Assembly: GCA_002104935.1 (NCBI GenBank) | Contig: MCGT01000004.1 | Coordinates: forward strand, 682,001-746,000 | Direction of reading: 5' to 3' | DNA from: Hesseltinella vesiculosa | Lineage: Eukaryota; Mucoromycota; Mucoromycetes; Mucorales; Cunninghamellaceae | Length of the DNA stretch: 64,000 nucleotides | In this document: positions 11,301-23,030 of the stretch, in pieces | How positions within the stretch are numbered: the first letter of the stretch is position 1 | Layout of the letters: each line of letters starts with the position of its first letter | Notes under the pieces: generated by a model | What the model saw: only the letters and a program-made list of their open reading frames with translations | What the model was told of the DNA's origin: nothing | Database searches by the model: none | Translations under genes and position numbers: made by a program

Positions 11301-12387
11301 TCTTTAAAAAATAGCACGATATGTGGGGGGGAAAAGACAGTAAAATGAACCTTCTCTTATAAGTTTGCACTCGTTTTAAGTTTTTTTATTTGTGATTACG
11401 GATGCAAGCGGGAAAATGATCTCAAAAAAAAAAAAGCCCAGGTGATACAAGACCTTGCCTTTCTTTGTTGAAGTAGCTCAGGTAGGACGTAATGTAATAT
11501 GAATGACAATACATGTTGACAAATTATAAAGTTAGAGTTTGCATTTAACACAATTTCATAAATGATCAGAGTATATGCAAAATTTTCCCGTCCCATCCCA
11601 TTCCCTGAGAAATGCCGACATGCATTTTTTTTTCACTTGACCATGAGCACACTTGACACGTGGTTTCCCAACTTCACCCTCTCTTGTCAGGCGACCAGAT
11701 TCATTTTTATTATTTCCCAGAGGTTCTCTATTCATTGTACCATTTCGGTAAGATGCAACACTCTGTTGCATGTTTTAACATGGCAGCACACTTTTCAAGC
11801 CTGCCTTGGGGTGAGAAAATAACCGCTGAGGCATCACCGATTTTCGTCGAGCCTGATGCACCATTTCTGGTGGGGGGGGGAGGATTTTGGATGCCCATTG
11901 CCCTTCACATCACCATCACAGTGGCAAATGATAGTGGCACATACTAATTTGTTGAGGAAATTCGGGTGGAAGAAGAATTTTTGACGACTCCTCGTCCCCT
12001 CCGTCACGGAAGGCCTGTCAGCCAATGACGCGCGTTCATTTGCTGGATAAAGAGCCTGCCAAAAAAAAAAAAAAAAAAGAGCCTAACCTGAGCTAGCAAG
12101 TCCTATGAACGATCATACAAAAGGCGTAAATAGACTTCGTGTTATAGATGCACTAGTATACAAAACAGTTGTCTAATTTTCGATCTTGCGATGTGGATCT
12201 CGACAGAAGGGACAGCGGCTGGCTCGGGATTTTTTTTTTTTTTTTTTACCAAAATCGTCGGCGCTTCCAAGCAAAGCTGGATCGCTCTCCCGGTGAAATA
12301 CCAAAAAAAAAAACAGTCTCTTCTTACTGCATCAAGGATTAATATTTTTTTATTGATTGATTCGATTCCAAAGGAAAAACCGAACGC
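11301..12387. other. Spacer between amylase and importin genes
   Basis: No convincing gene on either strand. It holds the amylase promoter (TATA-like element near 11355), a G run at 11873-11880 and A/T homopolymers near 12061 and 12231. Several short ORFs overlap here but none shows conserved motifs. Confidence 0.55.
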
Positions 12388-15300
12388 TCAACGTCTACGT
12401 TGGCTATGTTTTCGTCGATAGGCGTTCACGAAATCAGTCAAGAGTCGTCGCGCTTTTGTCCAGTCCTTTGCTTGCACAGATCTACGAGGGAAAAAAAAAT
12501 AAGTGTTTCTGGATGTTATGACAATGACGATTACTCACGGGATATAGGCTTCTAAAAATTCGTTACGGGCGCCAGGGGTCACATCAGGGTAGCTGTTCAA
12601 GGATTCGAGAAGCCATTGCGTGCCATAGTCAGGAAGGATTTGGGTGAGACATTTCACGATAGTGGCGACATCAGGGATGACATCCCAGGGGTAATTGTGG
12701 AGCATGCCTTCCAGGAGCAGGTTGACAAAGTTGGGACCGAATTGATGGAGTAAAGCAACGATACAGGTGCCATTTTGACCAAACACAGGCGTCGGCCCGG
12801 CAGTGACAAGTTCGTCTACAGACAAGGCGACACCCAGCAAACGTCGGTAAAATTGGACTAGAGCAGTCAGCGCATCGGGATGCTCCATAGAGAGACCAGC
12901 AAGACCTGCTTGGAAGACGGAAGACAACAGGTCGCTTTGGATCAATGACGTTGGTGAGCTTTCCAATAAGTTGGTGACCATGATAAAGTATTCGAGAACC
13001 ACTAAAATAAAGAGTAAAACATAAGCATGAAACACTTGAGCCTACCTCATCACTGCTTACCGTCAGGAATCGCGTCAAGCTTTTGCAGCGTCAACTTTGG
13101 AAAGAGCGATTGACTGAGACGCTCCACCAGTTGGAAGCAAATAGCAGCAGCTTCGGAGCTGTCTTCGGCATACTGGCGGACAATCTTGCCAGCAACCCAG
13201 AGGTATTCGCTTTTCATGGTGGCATCAAAGCCAAGTACAATAGATTCCAGGAGCTGAGGGAGCAATGGCGCAAGGTGCAGTTTGTAAGAAGAGATAAAGC
13301 GCTTGAAGCAGTGGCACAGCGGTTCGGACACGGTCGTATCATCGCCAAAGTTGCTGAGGCACGAGGTCAATACAGGCCATAGTTCTTTGATAAACTCGAC
13401 ACAGGGGTGTGGTTGTTGGGCAGGGATGTCGGGGCAAACAATGTCAAATACAGCGCTGAGATGTTCCAGTAGATCTGGTTCAAAAAAAAAAAAAAAAAAA
13501 GAGAGGGGATCAGCGACGTAAAAGGTAAAGCGTGGTCTTGACCACAGATTTTGGTTTCCTCTCTTCCTTACCTCCAGCACGTTCCCGTTCTTCTTTTGTG
13601 ATTGCAAGCTTCCCCTTGTTAACAAGAGCATGGAGCTCTTCGGCCAATGGCATGAAGAAGGACCGCAGGGCGTCAGAAAGTCCAGTCACAGGTAGCACTG
13701 CCAATACATGCGATATCGCTTCAGTGACTTCCAATGCATCTACAAAAGGTAGAGTCTTGACGACATTAACGTAGAAGGGATGCAGTTGACCGATATAATC
13801 CACCATTAGCTACAAAAAAAAAAGGATGAACGGTCCCTTCTCATACCCCCAGCCCTTTGTTTTTTTTTTTTCCTTTCTTACCTCGCTACAGTCCTTGCAC
13901 AGATGCTTGAGGGCAAGGGCGCTGGCAGCGGCTACTTCATCGTTTTGGAACCCGGCAGAGATAAAGTTGAGTTGGTAAACAATAAAGTTTGGGTGTTCCC
14001 GGGTCCAAAAAGAGTAGCGGGAGATGACCAAGGTAGCTGCGTAGCGGATTTTGGGGTGGTCGGGTAGCTGCGACAGGCATTCCATGATTTGTGGCATGAT
14101 CTCGTTCTCGTCAGCAGGTACTTCGGAGCCCATGGACCGAAGGGAGAAGATGGGTGCTTCGATTTGTTGCCAGGAAGCAGCGGCGTTGGGTTGCAGCCGC
14201 TGAGATAGGAGGACCATGGGCTTAAGTAAGCATTTCTGCGGGGTCAAAATGCGACAGCAATCCTTGAGAGTATCGCCCATGTCATGGCGGAAATCGCGGA
14301 AATCATCGCTTTCGGCGGCAGTCCATTGGGCAATATCAGGTGGGTAATGCAGGTGCTGGAGGATGATATCTACAAGCTGGTCAAAGTAAGGGTGGAACTG
14401 TGGTACAGAAGCCTGGTAGTGCTCCGTGGTGAGGGTGTTCGTGAGGTCGTACCAGAATTTAAAGGTCATTTTGGCGACATCTAGATCTTCATAAGCAGCA
14501 ACAGCCAAGATGCCTTCGAGCAAGGTGTGGAAAGCATCTGGATGCTTGGCTATCAGGTATACATACGCTTCGCCGGCCTCGACAAACATGCGGCCAAAGT
14601 TGCGGACGCGATCGGGATCCTCCTCCTGCTTGGCTTGGGCCAGTTGCTGCAGCATGGGACTGAATCGTGGGTATAGTTTCTCGATCAAAGCCTTGAACTC
14701 GTCGACATCGCGGGTCTCGAAGATGATTTCACATACCACATCCGTACAGACATCAAACAAATCGTCATGGGCCAGGCCGTCAAAAGCGAATTCGATCAGT
14801 GGGGTGGTACCAAGCACTTGCATGTCGACAAACCCGGTGCGCAGCCAGCTGTTCAGACACCTTAATGCGGATTCCTGGATCTCAGCATTGTTGCCTAGAA
14901 AGTAGAAAGAAACATGAACCACTGCGATAAATGATAGATCGGTGGAGACATACCGCTTGATTGTATGCACATGATGAGCAGTTTAATGACTTGATCAGCG
15001 TTTGTTTCCAGCAACTGAAGACTTCGTTCCTCGGCTTCCTTATCCTAGAAGGTCGATCAATGAAGCAAGCGGTTAGACTGGCAAGGTGAAGAGACGACGA
15101 CGAGCTTACAGTGAGAGGCAGGCGACGGTTAGATAATTCTTCAGGTAAGACGGTCAAGAACTCTAGCATGCAACTGGTTGCCTCTGGCACTTTTGCAAAT
15201 TCCACAACGTCTTGAAACACGGTGGTCCATTGTTGGAATTGGGCGGCCAGGTCAGCAAGGGCAAGACAGAGTTGAGTGCGGATGGCCTTGTTGCCGGAAG

Positions 15301-15766
15301 CTGACTTCCATAAGAGTTGCAACAAGGAATCCCGTAACGATATTTGAGCACTGCTATCTAATTCTCGTAAATCGTACAAGATCTATCAAGAAAAGACAAA
15401 ATAAAAAAAGCCAACATCAATAAAATGAAAATGAATAAAGAGGGAGACTTTCGTGCACTGCACGAAGACTAGCCAACGTTTGGTACCTTTTGGCGAAATG
15501 TTTGAGCAGCGAATAATCGAGTTTCCAAATTGGCAGCCTCTGAGTTGATGAGTATATCGGCCACCTGCCACGCTTCTGTCTAGAAATGAATCCAATGTAA
15601 GCCATGGCCAACATAGATTTCGTGTCTATTGACGGTCAAGAAAAAGCCTTACCTTTTTCTGAAAGGTCTCCAGCCACTTTGATGTTTGTCGTTTCGTATC
15701 GCTATCCGTAACAGAGTATAGTTTTGAAAGATGCTCCAATACCGATGGCACTAGATCTGCAGACAT
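12388..15766 (-). CDS. MTR10: Transportin-3 / Mtr10-type importin beta
   Basis: Complement join 12388..12481, 12539..13001, 13061..13474, 13572..13809, 13882..14894, 14954..15044, 15110..15382, 15487..15579, 15653..15766; 930 aa, all phases consistent (human TNPO3 is 923 aa). The protein is a HEAT-repeat karyopherin that imports SR proteins and, in yeast, Npl3, and affects tRNA traffic. The importin N-terminal segment shows KRQTSKWLETFQ, AWQVADILL-like (AWQVADILIN) and FAAQTFRQKI. The centre contains family blocks such as RCLNSWLR, FKFWYDLT and DTLKDCC, and the late blocks CKDCS and FFMPLAEEL match the family order. The gene lies 173 bases from the stop of the next minus-strand gene. Confidence 0.93.
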
Positions 15767-15938
15767 GGCACACTGATTTTTTTTTGTTCAAGGGCTAATA
15801 AATTGAAAGAAGAAAAGAGGCGTGGCTGCAGAGGTTGTGCCACTTTTTTTTTTTTTCCTTGTTTTCAAGGTCCGGCTTCAATTTCTAGCTTTGGTTTTGT
15901 TCCTGGTTTTTTTGCCCCCATTACTGTATTTTATTTGT

Positions 15939-16914
15939 CTATTTCTTCTGCGTTGTTCGTCCGCATCGCTCGTGAAGCTCATTCTCTAGCATATATGCAG
16001 GTTGATATCGTCCTTCCTCTGTCGTTTTTAGGTCTGGATTGGGGTGGGTATTTTCCATACTGCCTAAGGATGTGTAGCTGTGGTCAAGAAGAGATTGGGA
16101 AAGATATGAGTATCCAGGTATTCGTTCCCACTATGGATACTGCTTACCCTTGATCGTACAACGAGCAATATGGCACTTTCAGAAGAAGCAAAAAGTCCCA
16201 AATTTGCTTGAAAGACCAGTTGATGATGGGGTGGCATCGAATAAAAGAGGGCCAGCCTTCATCCGTAGGGTCAAAATACGTTAGGTTTTCTATGTTATAA
16301 AAAAAAAGGGGGGGTCAGTCAGTTACCATGTCTCCGTATAAACATCGACCCATGACCTTACCAGCATAAGGATCATTTCGGCGGATACCAACAAAGATAG
16401 CTTTGGGTTTCGGGTGAGAGATGTCGAGGTAATGTTGTAGAGCTTGGCGCATCGGTCCAGGTATCGCCACACAGTCCAAATGATATCGCTTTGCGCATAC
16501 ATCCACAAAGGCATCGACATGGGGAAATGGATTGGGGTAGGTTACATACACGGTCCTAATTGGTTTGTCCTGTTGTGTTAGGCGTTTGCGAGACAGGACG
16601 GCTGCAACCAAGTGAAGCAGCACAGTGCAATCCTTGCCGCCATTGAAAGACAAGGTGACGCCATCCAATCTGGAATGATACAAAAAGAGTAAGTGAAATG
16701 GCAACTTTAGTCAGCACTCCTACCCAAATCGCTCATAGGCCTCCTCAATGACTTGCAAGGCTGCACGGATGGAATGACCAAGAGGGCTTTCAGCTTGGCT
16801 AGCTTCGTAGACCGTTTTTTCAATGTAGGAAAAATCATAACGATCCACAGTATCTAGGAATGGGTCGATAGGACGTAATGTACAGCCATGGTTTCCAGCC
16901 AAATGAGCGTGCAT
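15939..16914 (-). CDS. FAD1: FAD synthase (FMN adenylyltransferase), PAPS-reductase fold
   Basis: Complement join 15939..16077, 16148..16289, 16362..16669, 16724..16914; 259 aa, phases consistent. Fad1 transfers AMP from ATP to FMN, giving FAD. The PP-loop motif [14 protein letters not shown] follows exon 1. The rest shows the Fad1 signature blocks [33 protein letters not shown] (nucleotide-binding core), YDQGYTSLG, HPNPDLK and PAYML near the C-terminus. The correct last exon lies between 15939 and 16077 and ends on TAG. Yeast Fad1 is longer (306 aa) mainly through N-terminal extensions. The start chosen is the first in-frame ATG of the first exon; there is an alternative only if another upstream exon exists. 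Confidence 0.92.
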
Positions 16915-17363
16915 GAATAAAATGACAAAGGGGTAAGGGATAGGAACGAAATGGGGAAAAGTTGTTGAAAGAGAAAAAAAAATACTTTGGGCAAGGCGGC
17001 CCTTGATTTAGCATGTGAGAATTTGGCCTGACAACGCAGAAAATCGAAGTTTCGGTTATTGAATCTTTTCCATCACGATTTACAGTCTTTCCACTTTCAA
17101 TGCCGCATGTTGCAGAATAAATATGACGTTTGGGAAAACGAATGCCATGGGGTGAGGATAGAAAGACAACGGAAACATAGCAAATAATCTTTTCCATCAT
17201 ACCCCTTCCTGTTGGCCTTTGATTCCTTGGTGTTCTTACCAGAGGGTCCTGTGCTCAAGCCCTCTTTTTTTTTTTTTTTCCTGGTGATTCAAACTCATCT
17301 CTTCGTCCTTTTTCTTTTCCCAGTTTTTCGCGTCTTTTTTTTTCACTTTATACCTTTGTTCTA
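16915..17363. other. Divergent spacer between FAD1 and the Fanzor-like gene
   Basis: No gene is seen. Bases 17262-17362 before the plus-strand ATG are strongly pyrimidine-rich on the top strand, a common feature of promoters and leaders in this window. Confidence 0.5.
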
Positions 17364-20300
17364 ATGGGTAAGCGTCGTGCTCAGCAATTGTCAGATCGAC
17401 CGTCAACAAAACCCCTGCTAAGCATCAGCGATGAAATGGAGGCCAAGGAGGCCCTCATTCTCGAAATCCGTCGGCACATCAAGGCGAAACTGTTGACTTC
17501 CAAGGACCATGGCAAGACCAAGACCGAGCTGGACAATGTTCTACGGCTACCAAAAGGTCTACTGAAGAATATTGATGATGCCTGCCACTGGAAGCCGGGT
17601 TTCTTTACCGCAAAATACAACAAGAAGTTCGCGTTCATGGCAGTGTGGAAAAGCACTCTGAATGAGTCATTTGCATCTTTGTCCTCTGAAACATTGGCCG
17701 AAGTCATGGCTACCTCATCAACAGACCAACCGTCCTCCTCCTCTGCTGCGTTGCCCTTGTCCATCGATCCATCCTCTTCCTCAACTCCACCTGTCACCAA
17801 GTTAAAAGAAGAGATCCGTGGCGTTCACAAGGGCCTGACATCCATCCTGGCAAGCCATTTCAAATCTGACACAGGCCAATCACTGAAGAATGAGGTCTTT
17901 GGACTATTCAAGACAGCGATGAGTGAAGCGACCAATTACTGTCAAGAAATGACATTTTTACTGCAAGCAACCATGTTAAAATTTGCAACGACACCGAGCC
18001 CTGATTGGTACAATGGTATGATGGATATCAGGCCACTTTTCAAAAAAAAAAAAAAAAAAAAAACCAGCTGATCGACTCACCTTATTTTTTTTGGTAAGGT
18101 GAACTGAAATACTTGTCTGCGTCCGACCTTGTCCCTGTCGCCGCCCTTCGCCACTCAGATGAACTGAGTCGAGAAATGACGTTTTTTGCGCTTCCGCCCC
18201 CTACTCGTGCGTTGGCGGACGATTTATTCTCCATTGGCCACATACAATACCTCTTCTCATCAACCTTCGGCAAGACCCAGGCGTCCACAAAAACTAACCG
18301 CTCAGTGTGGTCCTATCTTGATGTGGATGTCACAACTCGTCGTCCTGACCTTGGCATCATGACCAGTGAACTGCGATCCATCTACAACAATAAGATGGAA
18401 ACCAACGTTCAAAACCTCCTTTCTGGGAAATCATTCAAAACCATGCTGCGATATCTGCTGCGCCTGCTCCTGCGACTTTGGCTTGCCCCCCAGCGAGAAA
18501 AACGCCACCATGACGCCAAAGCAAACGCGGCGGCCGCCAAGGCTGCGAAAACCAAGGTAGGGGTACACCTCACCTGGCTGTCCATCAAGTAAAGAGTGCT
18601 TTTCCTAATTTTTTTATAGGAGGTCGAAGTAAACGAGGTGCGTCAACTGAAGAAACAATGGTCACATGTACGTACAGCATTGAGGCGCCAGGAATGGCAA
18701 TTGGCCAAGGACAAGACCAAGGGCTCGTTCAACAACGTGAAACAGCAAGGATATGATTCCCGGATCTCGCACTTGAAATCGGTTCTGGTGAGATGTCAAG
18801 CTGGCAATGATTGAATGTTGATCTTATGTGCTTTATTTTATGAATAGGAATCATTGGATGCTAAACGACAAGCTGCCCGCAAAGCTGCCGAGGAAGAGAA
18901 GAAAAAGGTAACGGATCTCAGCGAAAATGAATCACATTGATTTCTCACTTTTTTCCCTTCGGTCTTTCTAGAAACAATTGAAACCGTTGTCTGCAGCGAA
19001 AGCAGCCTCATTGTCTGATGCTGGTGAAGAAGTATATATTTGGAGCATACAATGGACGCTCAGGTTATTTCTCTGAAACTCACTCATTTTTTTTAGGACC
19101 AAGACAAAGAGGATTTAGCTGCCATGGACGATTTGGATAGCACGGGATATGATCTTGACAATTTGCCCTCCGGCGGGAATGCCCATGATCTATCCGCACG
19201 CCGGCTTGGCACCATACAGGGTGTTTTGTCTCGATTGCTCTGGGATGAGAGCCTTCCACCATTGTTGGATGCTACCATGGTACACGAGCAATCGAAAAAG
19301 CTCGACCCCACTGGCCATGAGCTCGACGTGCTGAAGCGAATCTACCAGCACCTGAAGCCGTACATGGTGTATGATGGGCCGAAGCATCCCGGGCGCCTCA
19401 AATACCGCAAAATCAATCTTATCATGCTCGGCAACCAAGTCCTTCGTGTTTGCGGGTACCACACATTTTGTCAGCAGTACTGCCCAGTTGTGTCGGCCGG
19501 TTCGCTATACACCCTTTCCATGAATGCTCCATCCCTGTACGAATTACTTCACAAGAGGGTCGATATGCGCTCGAACGGCGTAACATGCATCCGGACAGCA
19601 CGGCAAAACAAGCACAGTGTCTTCTCCACTATTTTCGACATGGATGAAGTCACAAAGGCTTGCACGAAGAATGGAACTGAGTTCATCTACCGAATCGACG
19701 TGACGCCTGCCTTCGATACGCTGCTCTTTGGTTGTACGTTCAAGCCACGTCAGCAATCGATGTATGAAAAGCGGCTCAAGGCCCCCACTGCCGATGTCGA
19801 TGCTACTTCCGCGACAACCGATAACGTCCTTGCTCATGACCTCGACACCATTGGCGAAGCCATCTCACTTGCCGAAAAAGAACGAGACCGCGTCACCAGT
19901 GCCAAGCGAGACATGACGAAGCAGCTGCGCAGCACTCGCTGTGCATTGAAGACAACAGCCACCGTCAACCATCCATCAACCTCCAACACAAGCAAAATCA
20001 AAGGTGCTCAAAAAGAATAGGGAATGATTCAGGGAAACAGCCATATCATTTATATTTATTTCTTTTGGTAGGCAAGACAGAACCCTCCAAGTTTGCGATG
20101 GTTCAAGAAGAACGGCGGCTAAAAGCAGCAGCACAGAAGGCTACACGTGACGTGCATGCAGCCCAAGATAGTCTTGCCAATTTACGACGCACACGGTATC
20201 ACTTACAGGAGGTATGTCCAGATGAACTTAGAAAGGAGCAGGAAGGTGCTCACGTTCCGATTTTTTTTCCTGCAGGCAACTGACACCAAGAAGCCCAAAA

Positions 20301-21243
20301 AAACCAAGCCCTCGCCACCCATTCCTCCAACCAAGATTAACAAGACCACTCGTGTAGAGGAGGACCCTCGCCATACGCAGCTTGACCTTGATCTCAAGGA
20401 ATGTATCCTATCTGGTACCGACTATGGTATTGTGACAATGGCCACAACGGTGACGCACACTCTCGAGGAGTTGGAGAAATTGAAGGCTGGCCAATTCTTC
20501 AAGTTACCAAAACCAACAAAGTTGGTTGCAAAGGATATTGCGTGGAAGACTGGGCAGTTCCAGCTGCAGCGACGATTACAACGTGCAAAGGAAAAAGTAA
20601 GAAATAAGCAACTCCTAGCCACATTGAGCTTATCTAACTCTTTAATTTTTTTGAAGACAGGCGCTGGTCAAGAAGTATCTCAAGCTGAAGCCATCCTTGC
20701 GCACAATTCCCTAGCCTCAGCCATGACTGTCCAGCAGCTGAACGATCGCTTTGCCCAAACACGCTCTAAAGTAGCAAAACTCCGTGAATTTTACCACCAT
20801 CCGCAATCGAGCGTCGACGTCGACACTTACAATGGCGACAATGGCTGGTGAAGACGAAAATCCCAGTGGATGCCAAGCGAAAGCATGACAAGACCCTCAT
20901 CCAAGCCATTGGGCATGCGGGCACTGGGGTTGGTTCAAGAGTGGGCGGTCATTTTCGACTAGGTGGCAAATGGCACCGACACATATCACGACAACATACC
21001 ATCGTCCTTGTCACCAATGAAGCCCGTACGTCGATGACATGCCCTTTCTGCCGCCACCGCATCATTCACCCCCGCAAAACTGTTAATGGCAGGTCGAAAC
21101 TGAACCTGGGTACCTCTTGCTGCACCAACCCCTCCTGTGAAGCTTACCAGCAACAAAAAAACTGCTTTGGTCGAGACTCCCTCTCGTGTACGTGCATTGC
21201 TTTGCGGTGCTATGGACAGCTGACCAATTGTGAAATCTTATGA
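17364..21243 (+). CDS. Fanzor (eukaryotic TnpB-like RNA-guided nuclease) gene with one apparent frameshift
   Basis: Join 17364..18015, 18099..18556, 18620..18787, 18848..18907, 18972..19031, 19097..20003, 20072..20211, 20276..20596, 20657..21243. Phases agree except for one missing base at about 20802, after which the frame must change to stay coding. Total is about 1117 aa. A long N-terminal part of unknown fold (Ser-rich linker near residue 125, coiled-coil rich in Lys/Glu/Ala) precedes the RuvC-like core: GTDYGIVTMA with Asp about 864; NEARTSMTCPFC with Glu about 1044 and Cys 1051/1054; a second Cys group CCTNPSC; and FGRDSLSCTCIALR with Asp about 1096. Position of the Glu just before the zinc finger is the rearranged site described for Fanzors. 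The frameshift removes the zinc finger and last Asp unless corrected. Confidence 0.8.
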
Positions 21244-21270
21244 ACGACTCTGAAATCTTACCAACGACTT
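21231..21270 (+). repeat. 20-base tandem repeat across the stop codon of the Fanzor-like gene
   Basis: Two adjacent 20-base units begin TGAAATCTTA and continue with TGAACGACTC or CCAACGACTT (17 of 20 positions equal). The stop codon TGA at 21241 lies in the first unit. Fanzor and TnpB loci usually encode their guide RNA at this position, so the 3' flank 21231-21549 is where to look for an omega-RNA; the sequence alone does not show one. Confidence 0.7.
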
Positions 21271-21549
21271 TGTACAATGCACCACGCTCTGTGAGTGTGA
21301 GGCGGCGGCTCTGTCATCAAGACATGAAAACTAGGTAAAGACTTCATAAACACATAACTCAGCATCTTCTCATTTTTTTTCTTGTTCACCCTTGTTATCC
21401 CTTTCGTTTCTCGTATCCTTGGTAAGTCCATTTGGTTTCTCTGATTCGCCCATTCATACTGAACTCACCCAACTTTATTCCATTTTTGTTAGTTTGTTCT
21501 GCGACATCTTTCCTTTTGAATTGCGACATTTTTACTTCAATAAAGTGTA
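21244..21549 (+). other. 3' flank of the Fanzor-like gene (candidate omega-RNA region)
   Basis: 306 bases between the stop codon and the left end of the Tc1/mariner element, without a reading frame of note. It is T-rich from 21370 on and ends with TA, the target site of the transposon. By analogy with known Fanzor loci it could carry the scaffold RNA and the right end of a former Fanzor element, but I see no inverted partner of it upstream of 17364. Confidence 0.3.
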
Positions 21550-21691
21550 CACTCTTTCCATGAATAAGTGGCGGCTCTCCTGGAAGACGGATTGCGGACT
21601 TTGGATTTCTGAATGTCGCACGAGCCAAGACAAATTTGGCGCAGCGTTTTTTTTTTTTTGTCGTAGATATTTTTTTTTCGTGTCGTAATAG

Positions 21692-21709
21692 ACTTGTCGT
21701 GCGACAAGT
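21692..21709. repeat. Subterminal palindrome of the Tc1/mariner family
   Basis: ACTTGTCG and CGACAAGT are separated by two bases, between the transposase stop and the left TIR. The same palindrome is present in the other copies near 43999, 45728 and 46500, including both internally deleted ones, so it is a conserved part of the element end. It could be a transcription terminator or a transposase/host-factor site. Confidence 0.7.
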
Positions 21710-21725
21710 TGTTTATTAAATACAA

Positions 21726-23030
21726 CTACATAGGAGTCCTATGGAAACAGTCATTGATCCGGGCAGCAGAATAACCGATAAAGCCATGCAGACTCTTGAT
21801 AGAAACATTATTACACGCCGCCTTGACTCGATGAGACAACAACTCGTCATCTTTCAGCTCGTCACGCCTAACCTTGCTCTTTACGGCCGACCAGAACTGC
21901 TCAATCGGATTGAGCTCAGGGGAATAGGGCGGAAGATACATGCATCGATACCCACGGTTCCTGATGAAGGTGTCGATGGCCTTGGATTGATGAATTGGTG
22001 CATTGTCCATCACCAAATAGTAGCCCTCAAATTCTGGGTGTTGGTCCATAGTATTCATGACCTCATTCAAGAAGGCGATGTAGTGATGAGTGTTTGTGCC
22101 GACTCCAATGTGCTTGTAGATATCTTGATCAAGTTTGCGTTTCTTGTTCCCTGTAGGCGGGCTTCTCATGCTGATTTGAACAACACCAGCAGCACAAATA
22201 GCACCAAGGATCGTATGCGTCTTGGATTTCGTGGCGGCTGCTTCCACGACTGTCTTTGATCCGACACGCGACCAGCCTACTGTTCGGCGCAAATTGATGC
22301 TAAATGACGCTTCATCGATGAAGACACAGTTCTTTATAAAATCCATGTCTGTTGCAGTCCACTGCACCGCCCATGCGAGTCGCTTGTCGAGCGTTTCATC
22401 CGCGTTTCGATTCTCAGCATGCACTCTGGTCCTCTTGAGCGACAATCGGCAGTCATTCACCATATACTTATGTATAGTCGATTTCTTGATAGTCAACCCT
22501 TGGAATTCATGAATGAGTGCATCCACAACGTCGCATACCGTCGCTGTCGGCTTGTCGTCGATGAAGGAGATGATGAAATCCTTGTGATCATCAAGCAAGA
22601 TAGTTTTCCGTCCGGCGTTTTTTGTCTTCATGTCTATCGTTCCCTCCTCGTCAAATTGCTTGCACCACCTCTGGGCAGTTCTTGAGTCAACATTGTGCCG
22701 ACGTCCAGCTTCAGCTGCTGAACAAAGCTTTTCCAACTTGTAGGTGACAACAAGACGCTTGACTTCGTAATCATGTCGCGGCTTTCGCTTCCCAACATTT
22801 TTCTTTGGGCTGATTTCTTTGTCGGTGGACTCGGATATCACTGCTTCAATCAAATCGGCAGCAGCAATTCCTTCTGACAGATATTGATTGAGGTTGGTCA
22901 GTGTTTCAACTTCCATCATCGCGCCTGGATCCAGTTCAATGGTTGGCTCCTCATCAAGGACCATCGCTTGACCGCTGTCATCCGTTATTTTCCCAAAACC
23001 ATCGTCGTGGACAAAGCTGAACTTTTTCAT
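21726..23030 (-). CDS. Tc1/mariner (IS630 superfamily) transposase, intact
   Basis: 434 aa single-exon gene. The N-terminal acidic region (LDEEPTIELDPG) is followed by helix-turn-helix DNA-binding modules (AAEAGRRHNVDSRTAQRWC and TIKKSTIHKYM) and the DDE domain. Catalytic residues are readable as FIDEASF, VMDNAPIH and NPIEQFW; 34 residues separate the second Asp from the Glu, giving DD34E. GWSRVG and YLPPYSPELNPIE are typical of the DDE_3 group. Nothing is missing, so the protein may be active and could mobilise the deleted relatives at 43.4 and 45.9 kb. Confidence 0.95.
   Translation of the reverse strand: MKKFSFVHDDGFGKITDDSGQAMVLDEEPTIELDPGAMMEVETLTNLNQYLSEGIAAADLIEAVISESTDKEISPKKNVGKRKPRHDYEVKRLVVTYKLEKLCSAAEAGRRHNVDSRTAQRWCKQFDEEGTIDMKTKNAGRKTILLDDHKDFIISFIDDKPTATVCDVVDALIHEFQGLTIKKSTIHKYMVNDCRLSLKRTRVHAENRNADETLDKRLAWAVQWTATDMDFIKNCVFIDEASFSINLRRTVGWSRVGSKTVVEAAATKSKTHTILGAICAAGVVQISMRSPPTGNKKRKLDQDIYKHIGVGTNTHHYIAFLNEVMNTMDQHPEFEGYYLVMDNAPIHQSKAIDTFIRNRGYRCMYLPPYSPELNPIEQFWSAVKSKVRRDELKDDELLSHRVKAACNNVSIKSLHGFIGYSAARINDCFHRTPM

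Noticed and set aside
15803..16153. Plus-strand ORF of 116 codons
   Set aside because: It is antisense to the last exons of FAD1, whose reading frame has clear family motifs.
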